NCBI RefSeq assembly: GCF_003945385.1
Contig: NZ_AP018920.1
Coordinates: forward strand, 248,001-312,000
Direction: 5' to 3'
Source of the DNA: Pseudonocardia autotrophica
Lineage (GTDB): Bacteria > Actinomycetota > Actinomycetes > Mycobacteriales > Pseudonocardiaceae
DNA length: 64,000 bases
Positions 32,940 through 41,513 of this stretch are shown one piece after another. The position numbers and the translations under genes are program-made. How positions within the stretch are numbered: the stretch's first letter is position 1; each line of letters starts with the position of its first letter. The notes under the pieces were generated by a model, which worked only from the letters and a program-made list of their open reading frames with translations, was not told where the DNA came from and searched no databases.

Positions 32940-33545
32940 TCAATGTGCCCGGAGCAGCCCGTGGACCGCCTGCTCCAGCACCTCCAGCTGCCGCTGCTCG
33001 CGATCGGCACGGGCACCCAGCGATGTCTGGAACGCCATCCCGCGCATGACGTTGACGACGTGATCGCCGATCTCGTCGAGCCGTTCCGGGGGATGCACCC
33101 CGTCGTCGAGGGCGCGCGTGGTGATGCGCCGGATCCGGCGGCCGATCTCCCGTTCGACCTCGGTCAGCACGCCGCGCAGCTCGTCGTCGATACGTGCGGC
33201 GAGGTGCAGCTCGGTGGCCGCGGTGAACAGGTCCGACCGGAAGGAACGCCACAGCGCCTCGAGTGTCGGGCGGACCCCGGACGCGCCCTCCAGCTCGGCC
33301 ACCGTGACGACCATCAACCGGTCGTGCAGGTGCAGCAGTGCCTCGGCGACCATCTCGTTCTTGGTGGCCCAGTGGTGCTTCTGCGCGCCCCGGGTCAGGC
33401 CGGACAGCTCGGCGATCCGCTCCGACGTCGCACCGCGGTACCCGTACCGGACGATCGCGGTGATCGTCGCGTCCAGTACGGCGGCGCGGGTCGTCGCCCG
33501 CCGTTCGGCGTTCGACCGGCGTGGCCGCTGCCCGTCGTCCTTCAT
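32940..33545 (-). CDS. TetR-family regulator of the acyl-CoA operon
   Basis: A 201-residue TetR-type protein. The DNA-binding domain reads R-A-A-V-L-D-A-T-I-T-A-I-V-R-Y-G-Y-R-G, then T-S-E-R-I-A-E-L-S-G-L-T-R-G-A-Q-K-H-H-W, with an aromatic-rich recognition helix. The C-terminal helical domain presumably binds an acyl-CoA or pathway intermediate. It lies inside the operon between the carboxyltransferase and dehydrogenase genes and probably represses them. Confidence 0.88.
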   Translation of the reverse strand: MKDDGQRPRRSNAERRATTRAAVLDATITAIVRYGYRGATSERIAELSGLTRGAQKHHWATKNEMVAEALLHLHDRLMVVTVAELEGASGVRPTLEALWRSFRSDLFTAATELHLAARIDDELRGVLTEVEREIGRRIRRITTRALDDGVHPPERLDEIGDHVVNVMRGMAFQTSLGARADREQRQLEVLEQAVHGLLRAH

Positions 33546-33554
33546 CCGGTGAGC

Positions 33555-35060
33555 TTAGGTGGGTGGGTTCTCCCCGCAGCGGGTCCGGCGCAGCCCCTGC
33601 ACGGTCCGCGCGACGGCGATCTCGCCCTCGATCGTCCCGGCGATCCGCCGGACGAACCGGACCGGCTCGTCGGCGGCGTCCGGCAGCTCCGCGACGATCC
33701 GGTCGATCGCCCCCAGCCCGGCCAGGTCGGACGCCGTCACCTGCTGGGTCGCGGCGACCTCGGCGGCCCGGTCCGGTGTGCCGTGCACGATCGCGCTCGC
33801 GCCCTCGGGCGGCAGCGGCGTGAGCCAGCCGTGCCCGGCGGCGAGCACCCGGTCCGCGGGGAGCAGCGCCAGTGCGATCCCGCCGGTGCCCCGGCCGAGC
33901 AGCACCGACACGGTCGGAACGGGCAGCCGGGTCATGGCGGCCAGGCAGCGGGCGATCTCGCCGGCGAGGCCGCCGTTCTCGGCCGCCGGGCTGAGCTCCC
34001 CGCCCGGTGTGTCGATCACCGTGACCAGTGGGAGCCGCAGCTCGCGGGCCAGCTCCATCCCGCGCTGCGCGACGCGCAGATCGGCCGGTCCGGGGGCCCG
34101 GGTGGCGGCGCGGTCCTGCCCGACCAGCACGCAGCCGGTGTCACCGAGCCGAGCCAGGCACAGCACGGTGGCCGCCGCGACCTCGCCGGCGCCGGTCCCG
34201 TGCAGCTCGACGACATCGCGGCAGCCGTGTTCGAGCAACTCGCGGACCCCTGGCCGGCCGGGACTCCGGGTCGCGGTGATCGCCTCCCACGCGCCGGGCG
34301 GCGGGCCGGTGGGCTCCGGGGCCGGCTCGAGGCGTGTCCGGGAACCGGAGCTCCGGCCGATGGTGCGCAGGATCGCGGCCACCCGGTCGCGCAGCCCGCC
34401 CTGGTCGACGACGGCGTCGACGAGGCCATGGGCGTGCAGGTTCTCGGCGGTCTGCACGCCGGGCGGGAACGGCTCGCCGTGCAGGGCCCGGTAGACCTTC
34501 GGCCCGAGGAAGCCGATCAGCGCACCGGGTTCGGCGAGGACCACGCTGCCCAGCGAGCCCCAGGACGCGAAGGCCCCACCGGTCGTCGGGTGCCGCAGGT
34601 AGCCGATGACCGGCAGACCCGCCTCCCGGTGCACGGCGATCCGGCCGGCGATCTCGATCATCGCCAGGAACGCGGCGTTGCCCTCCTGCATCCGGGTGCC
34701 GCCCGACGCCGGGGCGAGTACCAGCGGAAGCTCCTCGGCGGTCGCCCGGGCGACCGCGTCGATCACCCGCCGGGCGGCGACCGTCCCGACTGAGCCGGCG
34801 AGGAACCCGAACTCGCTGCAGACGACGGCGACGGCATGCCCGAAGATCCGCCCGCCGCCGGTGACGACCGACTCGTCGGTCCCGGCGGTCCGGGTCGCCT
34901 CGGCGAGTTCCCGCCGGTATACCGCCCCGGCACCGGATGGTGGGACGGCGGGGGAGTCCCACGGGTGGAACGAGCCGGGATCGAGCAGCGCGGTGAGCAG
35001 AGCGGTGGACCCGGGCGTCCCGAGGCCCGGCCGGAGCTGCGGAACCGGTTCCGGTGGCAT
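33555..35060 (-). CDS. accD3: Fused acetyl-CoA carboxylase carboxyltransferase (beta/alpha), AccD3-like
   Basis: A 501-residue carboxyltransferase with both crotonase-like halves in one chain. The N-half has the oxyanion G-G-T-R-M-Q-E-G segment after V-L-A-P-A-S and Y-L-R-H-P-T-T-G-G. The C-half has L-V-T-V-I-D-T-P-G-G-E-L and L-L-G-R-G-T-G-G-I-A-L-A-L-L-P-A-D-R. Size and layout match mycobacterial AccD3. It transfers CO2 from carboxybiotin to an acyl-CoA; no biotin carrier or carboxylase gene is nearby, so those must come from elsewhere. There is no N-terminal zinc finger. It is the first gene of the minus-strand operon. Confidence 0.88.
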   Translation of the reverse strand: MPPEPVPQLRPGLGTPGSTALLTALLDPGSFHPWDSPAVPPSGAGAVYRRELAEATRTAGTDESVVTGGGRIFGHAVAVVCSEFGFLAGSVGTVAARRVIDAVARATAEELPLVLAPASGGTRMQEGNAAFLAMIEIAGRIAVHREAGLPVIGYLRHPTTGGAFASWGSLGSVVLAEPGALIGFLGPKVYRALHGEPFPPGVQTAENLHAHGLVDAVVDQGGLRDRVAAILRTIGRSSGSRTRLEPAPEPTGPPPGAWEAITATRSPGRPGVRELLEHGCRDVVELHGTGAGEVAAATVLCLARLGDTGCVLVGQDRAATRAPGPADLRVAQRGMELARELRLPLVTVIDTPGGELSPAAENGGLAGEIARCLAAMTRLPVPTVSVLLGRGTGGIALALLPADRVLAAGHGWLTPLPPEGASAIVHGTPDRAAEVAATQQVTASDLAGLGAIDRIVAELPDAADEPVRFVRRIAGTIEGEIAVARTVQGLRRTRCGENPPT

Positions 35061-35107
35061 GCGATCCCCTTCGGTCGGTGTCCTGCTGGTCGACCCTAGT
35101 GGAATAG

Positions 35108-35118
35108 TGGACAGTCCA
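35108..35118. promoter_or_regulatory. GntR/FadR-type operator
   Basis: TGGACAGTCCA is a perfect palindrome around a central A, located in the space between the carboxyltransferase start (35060) and the FadR-type regulator start (35196). It resembles the TGGTnnnACCA layout of GntR-family sites. Confidence 0.55.
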
Positions 35119-35195
35119 ATACTCTTATGCGCGATCCACTCGCGCTACGGTGGGTGTCGACGAGATCCATCGGGACGATTCGTGCGGAGGTGCCG

Positions 35196-35906
35196 GTGCC
35201 CATCGAGCCCCGGCGTCCGGCGACGCTGCAGCCGCTCACCCGGCCGCGCCTCTACGAGCAGCTGGTCGAGCGGCTGCTGGAGCACATCACCGAGCACCGG
35301 CTCGGCCCCGGCGACCGGCTGCCGCCCGAGCGCGAGCTGGCCGGTCAGCTCGGGGTCTCCCGGGCCTCGGTGGTGCAGGCGCTGGTCGCGCTGGAGGTGC
35401 AGGGCGTGATCGACGTCCGGCACGGCGACGGAGCGGTGATCCGCGAGGTCCCCGCCGACCGCCAGGTGCTCGCCGCGGTGCGCTCCCGGGAGCACCGGCT
35501 CCGCGAGGTGATCGAGGCGCGTGAGGCGCTCGAGGTCCGGATCGCTGCGCTGGCCGCGCAGCGCCGCACCGAGCAGGACCTGCGGCGGATCGAGGGATCG
35601 CTGGACGCCATGGCGGACGACATCGCGGCCGGGGGGCGCGGTATCGCGGCCGACGAGGAGTTCCACGCGGCCGTCACCGCGGCCGCCCACTCCGGCCTGC
35701 TGGCGACGCTGATGGGCGAGATCGCCGGGCTGGTCCGGGAGTCCCGGATCGAGTCGCTGAGCCGGCCGGGTCGTCCCGGCGAGTCGCTGGCCGGGCATCG
35801 TGCGGTGCTGCGGGCGATCCGCGCCGGTGACCCGATCGCGGCGTCGGCGGCGATGGGGGAACACATCACGGCGGTCTCGGACGTCCGGCTGGGCGACGAG
35901 GGGTAG
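35196..35906 (+). CDS. FadR/GntR-family (FCD) regulator
   Basis: A 236-residue regulator. The winged-helix domain reads L-Y-E-Q-L-V-E-R-L-L-E-H-I...G-D-R-L-P-P-E-R-E-L-A-G-Q-L-G-V-S-R-A-S-V, then an all-helical FCD domain with R-E-A-L-E-V-R-I-A-A-L-A and the metal-binding pattern D...H...H (E-E-F-H-A-A-V, G-H-R-A-V-L). GTG 35196 follows GGAGG at five bases. It is divergent from the acyl-CoA operon and most likely controls it, with an acid or acyl compound as ligand. Confidence 0.88.
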   Translation: MPIEPRRPATLQPLTRPRLYEQLVERLLEHITEHRLGPGDRLPPERELAGQLGVSRASVVQALVALEVQGVIDVRHGDGAVIREVPADRQVLAAVRSREHRLREVIEAREALEVRIAALAAQRRTEQDLRRIEGSLDAMADDIAAGGRGIAADEEFHAAVTAAAHSGLLATLMGEIAGLVRESRIESLSRPGRPGESLAGHRAVLRAIRAGDPIAASAAMGEHITAVSDVRLGDEG

Positions 35907-36037
35907 CGCGAGCCGCCCGCGGCCGGATCCGGTTGCTCCACTCCGGGCCCGATGCCGGCCGCGGTGCCGTGCGACGTCCGGCGAGGACGGGTGAACCGAT
36001 CGGCGCCGGCGTACGTAGCTCCCGCGGGAGGTGCGCA

Positions 36038-36217
36038 GTGGCGGACGAGATCGAGCTGGCCGAGCACGCGCGGCTGGTGGAGGAGATGCCGGTCCGGCTG
36101 ACGGCGGCGGTCGCAGCCGGGGTGCTCCAGCCGGACGAGGCACGCGAGCTGCTCCACCGGGCGCGCTCGCTCCTGCAGGCCCGCTCGGCGGCGTCCCGGC
36201 GCCGCAACCCGTGGTGA
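36038..36217 (+). CDS. Small conserved-looking helical protein (59 residues)
   Basis: GTG 36038 follows GGGAGG. The product M-A-D-E-I-E-L-A-E-H-A-R-L-V-E-E-M-P continues with V-L-Q-P-D-E-A-R-E-L-L-H-R-A-R and a basic tail R-R-R-N-P-W. It looks like a compact helical protein; function unknown. A strong hairpin terminator follows ten bases after the stop, supporting a real transcription unit. Confidence 0.55.
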   Translation: MADEIELAEHARLVEEMPVRLTAAVAAGVLQPDEARELLHRARSLLQARSAASRRRNPW

Positions 36218-36227
36218 TCGGCAGTTC

Positions 36228-36265
36228 GTGGAGGTCCGGTGTCATAGGTGGCACCGGACCTCCAC
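36228..36265. terminator. Bidirectional hairpin terminator
   Basis: GTGGAGGTCCGGTG (36228-36241) and CACCGGACCTCCAC (36252-36265) form a perfect 14-bp stem with a ten-base loop; the flanks GTGATCG and CGATCAC can pair further. It separates two convergent genes. Confidence 0.8.
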
Positions 36266-36303
36266 CGGAGAACGATCACCACCGGACTCGCCGGTCGGGC
36301 AGG

Positions 36304-36705
36304 CTATCCGGCGACCGGCACCGCCCCACGGCGTAGCGCGGCCGACTGCCACCCGGCGAAACCGACCACCACCAGGGCCTGAGCCAGCAGGAACGCCGTT
36401 CCGAGCGCGGTCGGCGCCGCCATCGGCACCAGCGCGACGCTCGCGACGACCCACAGCACGTTCACCAGGACCACCGCCCACGCCGCACCGTCCGGGACCG
36501 GGCGTCGAGCGGCCAGCACGAGCAGGGCGCCGGCGAAGAGAACGAGGAACGCCCCGGCCCCCACGAGCAGCCCGATCGGCAGCCCGAGCAGCGGAGCCAG
36601 CAGGACCGCCCCGGCGGCCGTGATCGCGCCGAGCCCGCCGGACGCCAGCGCGTCGACCCGCAGTGCCGGACGGATCGCGATGGCGGGATACGTGGTGTGG
36701 TTCAT
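36304..36705 (-). CDS. Four-helix membrane protein of unknown function
   Basis: A 133-residue integral membrane protein with four hydrophobic segments (roughly 22-45, 48-66, 74-94, 98-118) and short loops. AGGAGG eight bases upstream of ATG 36705 sets the start. It resembles small actinobacterial membrane proteins often found alone; no function can be given. Confidence 0.7.
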   Translation of the reverse strand: MNHTTYPAIAIRPALRVDALASGGLGAITAAGAVLLAPLLGLPIGLLVGAGAFLVLFAGALLVLAARRPVPDGAAWAVVLVNVLWVVASVALVPMAAPTALGTAFLLAQALVVVGFAGWQSAALRRGAVPVAG

Positions 36706-36834
36706 GATCGCCTCCTGGACCTCGCCGGGGCGCGTCCCCGGTGCCTGTCGTCCACGATCGGCGAGCACACACACCGGGTCGATTACCTGCGAGGTCGTGC
36801 CCGGAGCGCAGATGATGTGGTGGAATGCGTTCCC

Positions 36835-37857
36835 GTGAGCACCTCGGCGAACGCCCCGGAGCCCGCACCGATGACGGCCGCGACCCTGGCCGCGCCCGGT
36901 GAGCTGGTCGTCGGGTCGTTCCCGCGCCCGGTCCCCGGCCCGGGGGAGCTGCTGGTCGAGATGCGGTACTCCTCGGTCTGCGGCTCGGACGTGCACTCGG
37001 TGTTCGACGGCTTCCACCGGCCGGACATGCTCGGCCGCCCCGGCTACCCCGGTCACGAGGGCACCGGCATCGTCGTCGGACCGGACGACGCGTTGCTGCC
37101 ACCCGGGACCGCGGTGCTCACCGTGCCGCCCGGCCCGGTCGGGCAGTGCTTCGCCGAGTTCCAGGCGGTCCCGGAGCGCTACCTGGTCCCGCTCGCGCCG
37201 GACGCCGACCTGCGTCGCGCGGTCACCGCCCAGCAGATCGGCACCACACTGTTCGCGATGCGCCGGGTCGGCCGCCCCGAGGGCGACGTCGCGGTGGTGA
37301 TCGGGGCGGGCTCCGCGGGCGGCTACTTCGTGCAGCACCTGCGGCGGCTGGGGTACCCCACGGTCGTGGTCACCGACCGGGACGCCGACCGGCTGGCAAC
37401 CGCCGCACGGCTCGGCGCGACGCACACCGTGCAGGTGCCCGGCCAACGGGCGGAGGAGCTGGTCGCCGATCTCACCGGCGGGCGTGGTGCCGACGTCGTC
37501 GTCGAGGCCGCCGGCTACGACGACTGCCGGGCCGCCGCGATCGACATGGTGCGCTGGGCGGGCACCGTGTGCTTCTTCGGCTATCCCGAGCGCAACGAGC
37601 CGAGTGCGTTCCCGGCGCACCTGGCATTCCAGCGCAACGTGACGATCGTCTGGCCCAGCGGCGCGCAGCACGAGCCGGGGCTGCGCTCGTTCCACGAGGC
37701 GCTCGAACTCGTCGACAGCGGGCGGATCGAGGTCGACCAGTGCCTGGAGCGGGAGCTGCCGCTCACCGAGACACCGGCAGCGCTGGACCTGGCCCGGCGG
37801 GCCGGCGACGGCGCGGCGAAGATCGGCATCCGGATCGCGCCGGTCAGCGGCGGATGA
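36835..37857 (+). CDS. Zinc-type alcohol dehydrogenase-like protein (MDR superfamily)
   Basis: A 340-residue medium-chain dehydrogenase. The catalytic-zinc region is seen as S-S-V-C-G-S-D-V-H and G-H-E-G-T-G, and the NAD(P) motif as V-I-G-A-G-S-A-G-G-Y near residue 160. The four-cysteine structural-zinc loop typical of many ADHs is absent. GTG 36835 is used; ATG 36871 is an alternative. The substrate is not known. Its neighbour is an amidase/monooxygenase pair on the other strand. Confidence 0.82.
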   Translation: MSTSANAPEPAPMTAATLAAPGELVVGSFPRPVPGPGELLVEMRYSSVCGSDVHSVFDGFHRPDMLGRPGYPGHEGTGIVVGPDDALLPPGTAVLTVPPGPVGQCFAEFQAVPERYLVPLAPDADLRRAVTAQQIGTTLFAMRRVGRPEGDVAVVIGAGSAGGYFVQHLRRLGYPTVVVTDRDADRLATAARLGATHTVQVPGQRAEELVADLTGGRGADVVVEAAGYDDCRAAAIDMVRWAGTVCFFGYPERNEPSAFPAHLAFQRNVTIVWPSGAQHEPGLRSFHEALELVDSGRIEVDQCLERELPLTETPAALDLARRAGDGAAKIGIRIAPVSGG

Positions 37858-37889
37858 GGCCCCGGTAGAGCGCGGGTCGCCGGTCGGCG
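37855..37889. repeat. 35-nt copy of the nitrilase gene tail
   Basis: 32 of 35 bases match 37952-37986, which encodes the C-terminal A-D-R-R-P-E-L-Y-R-G-L of the nitrilase-type gene. On the minus strand this copy reads A-D-R-R-P-A-L-Y-R-G-L-I-R-R and then a stop. It is apparently a leftover from a duplicated gene or an unequal exchange. Confidence 0.75.
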
Positions 37890-37940
37890 CCGATGGAGCT
37901 CGGGTGGCCGGCGAGGCGCCCGCAGGGATCGGGCTGTCGA

Positions 37941-38726
37941 TCAGCGCTCGGTGAGGCCGCGGTAGAGCTCGGGCCGCCGGTCGGCGAGGAACGGATTGTC
38001 CCGCCGCGACGCGGCCAGCACCTCCCGGTCGAGCCGGGCGAACAGCAGCTCCTCGCCGCGCCCGGCCCTGGCGACGTCGGCGCCGTCCGGACCGGCGATG
38101 CAGGACAACCCGCCGTAGACCAGCCCGCCCTCCCGGCCGGTGTGGTTCGCGTAGCCGACGTAGAGCTGGTTCTCGTACGCCCTGGCCGGGACGAGGGTGT
38201 CCGGCACCCGGTCGTAGCCGATCATGTTCGCGGTCGGTACCAGCACCGCGTCCGCCCCGGCGACGGCGAGCCCGCGAGCCGCCTCCGGGAACTCGACGTC
38301 GTAACAGATCAGCAGGCCCAGCCGCCAGCCGTCCAGCTCGACGACCGCGCAGGCGTCCGCACCCGCGCCGAAGCGGGCCCGGTCCAGCTCGCCGAACAGG
38401 TGCGTCTTGCGGTACCCGGCGAGCCGGGAGCCGTCCGGCCCGACGAGCGCGACCGCGTTGAACACCTGCCCGCCGTCGTACTCCGGATAGCCGTAGAGGA
38501 TCGCCGTGCGGTGCCGCCGGGCCAGCGTGGCGACCGCGGCGGCCGAGGGCCCGTCGGCCGGTTCGGCGAGTTCCCGTACCTCGTCGGCGTCGATCGCGTA
38601 GCCGGTCAGGAACATCTCCGGGGTGACGACGAGATCGGCGCCGGCCGCGGCGAACCGGTCCAGCCGGTGCAGGTTCCCCGGCACGTCCCGCGGCCCGGGG
38701 ACGCACTGGGCGAGCGCGAGCCGCAT
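37941..38726 (-). CDS. Nitrilase-superfamily carbon-nitrogen hydrolase (aliphatic/aryl amidase type)
   Basis: A 261-residue carbon-nitrogen hydrolase. The Glu-Lys-Cys catalytic set is present: T-P-E-M-F-L-T-G, Y-R-K-T-H-L-F, and L-L-I-C-Y-D-V-E-F-P-E. These enzymes hydrolyse an amide (or nitrile) to acid and ammonia. Its ATG overlaps the stop of the upstream flavin monooxygenase by one base (TGATG), so translation is coupled. Coupling to a tryptophan-2-monooxygenase-like enzyme suggests it hydrolyses an arylacetamide. Confidence 0.88.
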   Translation of the reverse strand: MRLALAQCVPGPRDVPGNLHRLDRFAAAGADLVVTPEMFLTGYAIDADEVRELAEPADGPSAAAVATLARRHRTAILYGYPEYDGGQVFNAVALVGPDGSRLAGYRKTHLFGELDRARFGAGADACAVVELDGWRLGLLICYDVEFPEAARGLAVAGADAVLVPTANMIGYDRVPDTLVPARAYENQLYVGYANHTGREGGLVYGGLSCIAGPDGADVARAGRGEELLFARLDREVLAASRRDNPFLADRRPELYRGLTER

Positions 38727-40423
38727 CAGTCGGGCAGGGCCAGCGGGGCGAGCTCGGCGAACCGGTCGCCGGGCCCCGGATTGTCGGCGTGGCAGGCCCC
38801 GCCGAGGTGGTGCATGATCCCCCAGACCGCGTTCAGCGCGGTCTGCACGGCACCCTCCGCCCAGGCCGGCGTCCAGGAGACGTCGTCGCCGGCCAGGAAG
38901 ATCCCGCGCTCGGCCGCGGGCAGGTCGTCCTGCATGAACTGGCAGTACATCCGCCGGTTGTAGCGGTAGTGGCCGGGCAGCGCACCCTTGAACGCGCCGA
39001 GGCTGTGCGGATCGGACTCCCAGGTGACGGTGATCGGGTCGCCGATGACGTGCCCGGCGATGTCGACGCCCGGGTAGATCTCGCGCAGCGCGCGCAACGC
39101 CAGCTCCACCCGCTTCTCGACCGGGTAGGGCAGCATCTTCAGCGAGTCGCTCATCCACGAGTACGACAGGCAGATCACGCCGGGCCGGTCGGGGCCGTTG
39201 TCGAACAGGTAGGTGCTGCGGGTGAGCCGGTCGGTCAGCGTCATGCTCATGACGTCCCGGCCGGTCGCCGGATCGGTGTCCCGCCAGAACGGCCGGTCGA
39301 CCATCACGAACGTCTTCGTCGACTGCATGTAGCGGGTCCGGTCGATCGCCATCCACAGTTCCTGGCTGAACAGCGACTCGTCGGTCTCGATCTGGGTCGA
39401 GAGCAGCCAGCCCTGGCAGGTCGCGAGGACGGCCGGGAAGTCGCGCACACCGCCGTAGACGTCGGTGATCCGGATCGCGCCGGGCGCCGCGGAACCCGAG
39501 GCCGAGCCGGAGCCCGCATCGACACGGTGGATCCGGGCGACGCCCGGCCGGGTCCCGCCGCCGTGCAGCGACGACAGGCTGGTCCCGGCGGGCCAGTGCG
39601 CGATCCCGTCCGGGGCACGCCGCCACAGGCCCTGCGGAACCTGCTCGACCCCGCCGACGACGAGCACCTGGTCGTCGTCGCAGGCGGTCGTCACCACCCG
39701 CAGGATCTCCAGCATCGAGTTCGGGAAGTCCGAGTCCCACCCGCCGGTGCCGAACCCGACCTGCCCGAACGCCTCCCGGTGCGCGAAGCTCAGCTCGGCG
39801 AACGGCGTCGAGGTGGACACGAAGTCGTAGAACGTGCGGTCGTCCCACTGCGGCACCAGCTCGTCCCACAGCCGCTTCAGGGTGACCGCGTCGCGCGCCC
39901 GGATCGCCTCCTGGATCGCAGCGAACCCGGTGCGCTCCTCCAGCGCGGCCGCCCAGGCGTCCGCGACCTCGGTGAAGAACGGCGGGAGATCGGCCAGGCC
40001 GGTGCCGTAGTACGTCCGTCCGTGCAGATCGATCACGGTGCTGCCGGACGCGGGTGTCAGCGGGTTCGGGAACGGCTCGGTGCGCAGCCCCAGCAGGTCC
40101 ACGTAGTGGTGGAACGCGGTGGAGGAGATCGGGAACCGCATGCCGCCCAGCTCGGCGACGATCCCGTCGGCACCCTCGAACGGCTGCGAGCGCAGCCGCC
40201 CGCCCAGGTGCGACGGCTCGTACACGACCGGGCGCAGGCCGAGCCGCATCAGCTCGTAGGCGGCGACCAGTCCGGCGATCCCGGCGCCGACCACGGCGAC
40301 CTCGGTGCCGAGGCGGTCGGCGGGGATCCGGCCGAGCCCGGCCGGATGGGAGATCCAGTCGTCGAACGGGAACGGGAAGTCCGGGCCGAAGGCGGTGACC
40401 GGACGGGGCTGGTCGGGGCTCAT
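38726..40423 (-). CDS. iaaM: Flavin monooxygenase/amine oxidase, tryptophan 2-monooxygenase-like
   Basis: A 565-residue FAD protein of the monoamine-oxidase fold. V-A-V-V-G-A-G-I-A-G-L at about residues 40-50 binds FAD. Blocks matching bacterial IaaM are A-E-L-G-G-M-R-F-P-I-S-S-T, L-S-Y-S-W-M-S-D-S-L-K-M-L and W-E-S-D-P-H-S-L-G-A-F-K, and the end W-A-E-G-A-V-Q-T-A-L-N. IaaM decarboxylates and oxidises tryptophan to indole-3-acetamide; relatives use phenylalanine or lysine. AGGAG precedes ATG 40423. The coupled amidase supports an amide product. Confidence 0.85.
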   Translation of the reverse strand: MSPDQPRPVTAFGPDFPFPFDDWISHPAGLGRIPADRLGTEVAVVGAGIAGLVAAYELMRLGLRPVVYEPSHLGGRLRSQPFEGADGIVAELGGMRFPISSTAFHHYVDLLGLRTEPFPNPLTPASGSTVIDLHGRTYYGTGLADLPPFFTEVADAWAAALEERTGFAAIQEAIRARDAVTLKRLWDELVPQWDDRTFYDFVSTSTPFAELSFAHREAFGQVGFGTGGWDSDFPNSMLEILRVVTTACDDDQVLVVGGVEQVPQGLWRRAPDGIAHWPAGTSLSSLHGGGTRPGVARIHRVDAGSGSASGSAAPGAIRITDVYGGVRDFPAVLATCQGWLLSTQIETDESLFSQELWMAIDRTRYMQSTKTFVMVDRPFWRDTDPATGRDVMSMTLTDRLTRSTYLFDNGPDRPGVICLSYSWMSDSLKMLPYPVEKRVELALRALREIYPGVDIAGHVIGDPITVTWESDPHSLGAFKGALPGHYRYNRRMYCQFMQDDLPAAERGIFLAGDDVSWTPAWAEGAVQTALNAVWGIMHHLGGACHADNPGPGDRFAELAPLALPD

Positions 40424-40485
40424 CGTGCGGCTCCTGGTGGTCGGGCCGGTCGGTGGGGTCACTCCCGGTGGTCGCGGGCCGGCGC

Positions 40486-41319
40486 TCAGCCCCGCCGCGA
40501 CCGCACCACCCCGGTGACGATCCGCTGGTAGGTGGTCGGGAGCAGGCGCACCATCGAGTCGATCGCCCAGGCGTCCGGCCCGATGAGGACCCGGCGCCGG
40601 TCGCGCAGCACCCCGTCCAGGATGGTCCTGGCCGCCCGGTCCGGTGTCGTCAGGAACAGCGCCTCGAACTCGGTCGACGCGTCCTGCGCGGACTTCCCGG
40701 TGGCCTCGGCGACGCTGGCGTCCATCCGCGCGGCCCGCGCGATGTTGGTCTTGATCCCGCCCGGGTGCACGCAGGTCGCCGACACCCGGGACCCGGTCAG
40801 CTCCAGGTCCTGGCGCAGCGACTCGGTGAACCCGCGCACCGCGTACTTGCTGGCGTTGTAGCCGCTCATCAACGGCTGGGCGGCGATGCCGAACACGCTC
40901 GACAGGTTCACCACGTGCCCGTCGCCGGACTCCTCAAGGTGCGGCAGGAACGCCTTGGTCCCGTACACCACGCCCCAGAAGTTGATGTCCATGATCCAGC
41001 GGTAGTCCTCCAGCGACAGCGCGGGGACCGTCCCGGACAGCGCGACACCGGCATTGTTGACGAGGAGATCGACCACCCCGTGCTCGGCGACGACGGTGTC
41101 GGCCCAGCCGTACACCGCCTTCTCGTCGGCGACGTCGAGCTCGGCCGTCGTCACCCGGATCTGCGGGCCGGCGAGCGCGGCGGTCTGGGCCAGCCCGGCG
41201 GCGTCCCGGTCGGCGAGCGCGAGGTGACATCCCTGGCCGGACAGGCGCAGGGCGAGCGCGCGGCCGATCCCGGAGCCGGCCCCGGTGATCGCCGCGGTAC
41301 GGCCGGTGAAGGTCTTCAT
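40486..41319 (-). CDS. SDR-family oxidoreductase
   Basis: A 277-residue short-chain dehydrogenase. T-G-A-G-S-G-I-G at 12-19, N-N-A-G-V-A near 90, catalytic Ser in L-S-S-V-F-G and Y-N-A-S-K around 155-159. The C-terminal extension (R-T-I-L-D-G-V-L-R-D-R-R-R-V-L-I-G-P-D) is typical of the SDR class often annotated as acetoin/oxidoreductase in actinobacteria. The substrate is unknown. It shares strand with the iaaM-like gene 62 bp further on. Confidence 0.85.
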   Translation of the reverse strand: MKTFTGRTAAITGAGSGIGRALALRLSGQGCHLALADRDAAGLAQTAALAGPQIRVTTAELDVADEKAVYGWADTVVAEHGVVDLLVNNAGVALSGTVPALSLEDYRWIMDINFWGVVYGTKAFLPHLEESGDGHVVNLSSVFGIAAQPLMSGYNASKYAVRGFTESLRQDLELTGSRVSATCVHPGGIKTNIARAARMDASVAEATGKSAQDASTEFEALFLTTPDRAARTILDGVLRDRRRVLIGPDAWAIDSMVRLLPTTYQRIVTGVVRSRRG

Positions 41320-41513
41320 GCCGGAGGCCTCTCCGTCGGGATCGTGGCGGGGAGAGACTAATCCGATGACGAATCGGACGATCCCGGCCAGTCGCCGATC
41401 GTCCTCGGTGCCGTCCTGCGCCGTCACCCACCTGCGACGTCACCCACCTGCCGCGTAACGCGCCCGCCCGGCCACTTCGATGGGCAGAGTGACGACGAGC
41501 GGCGGGCAGGCGG

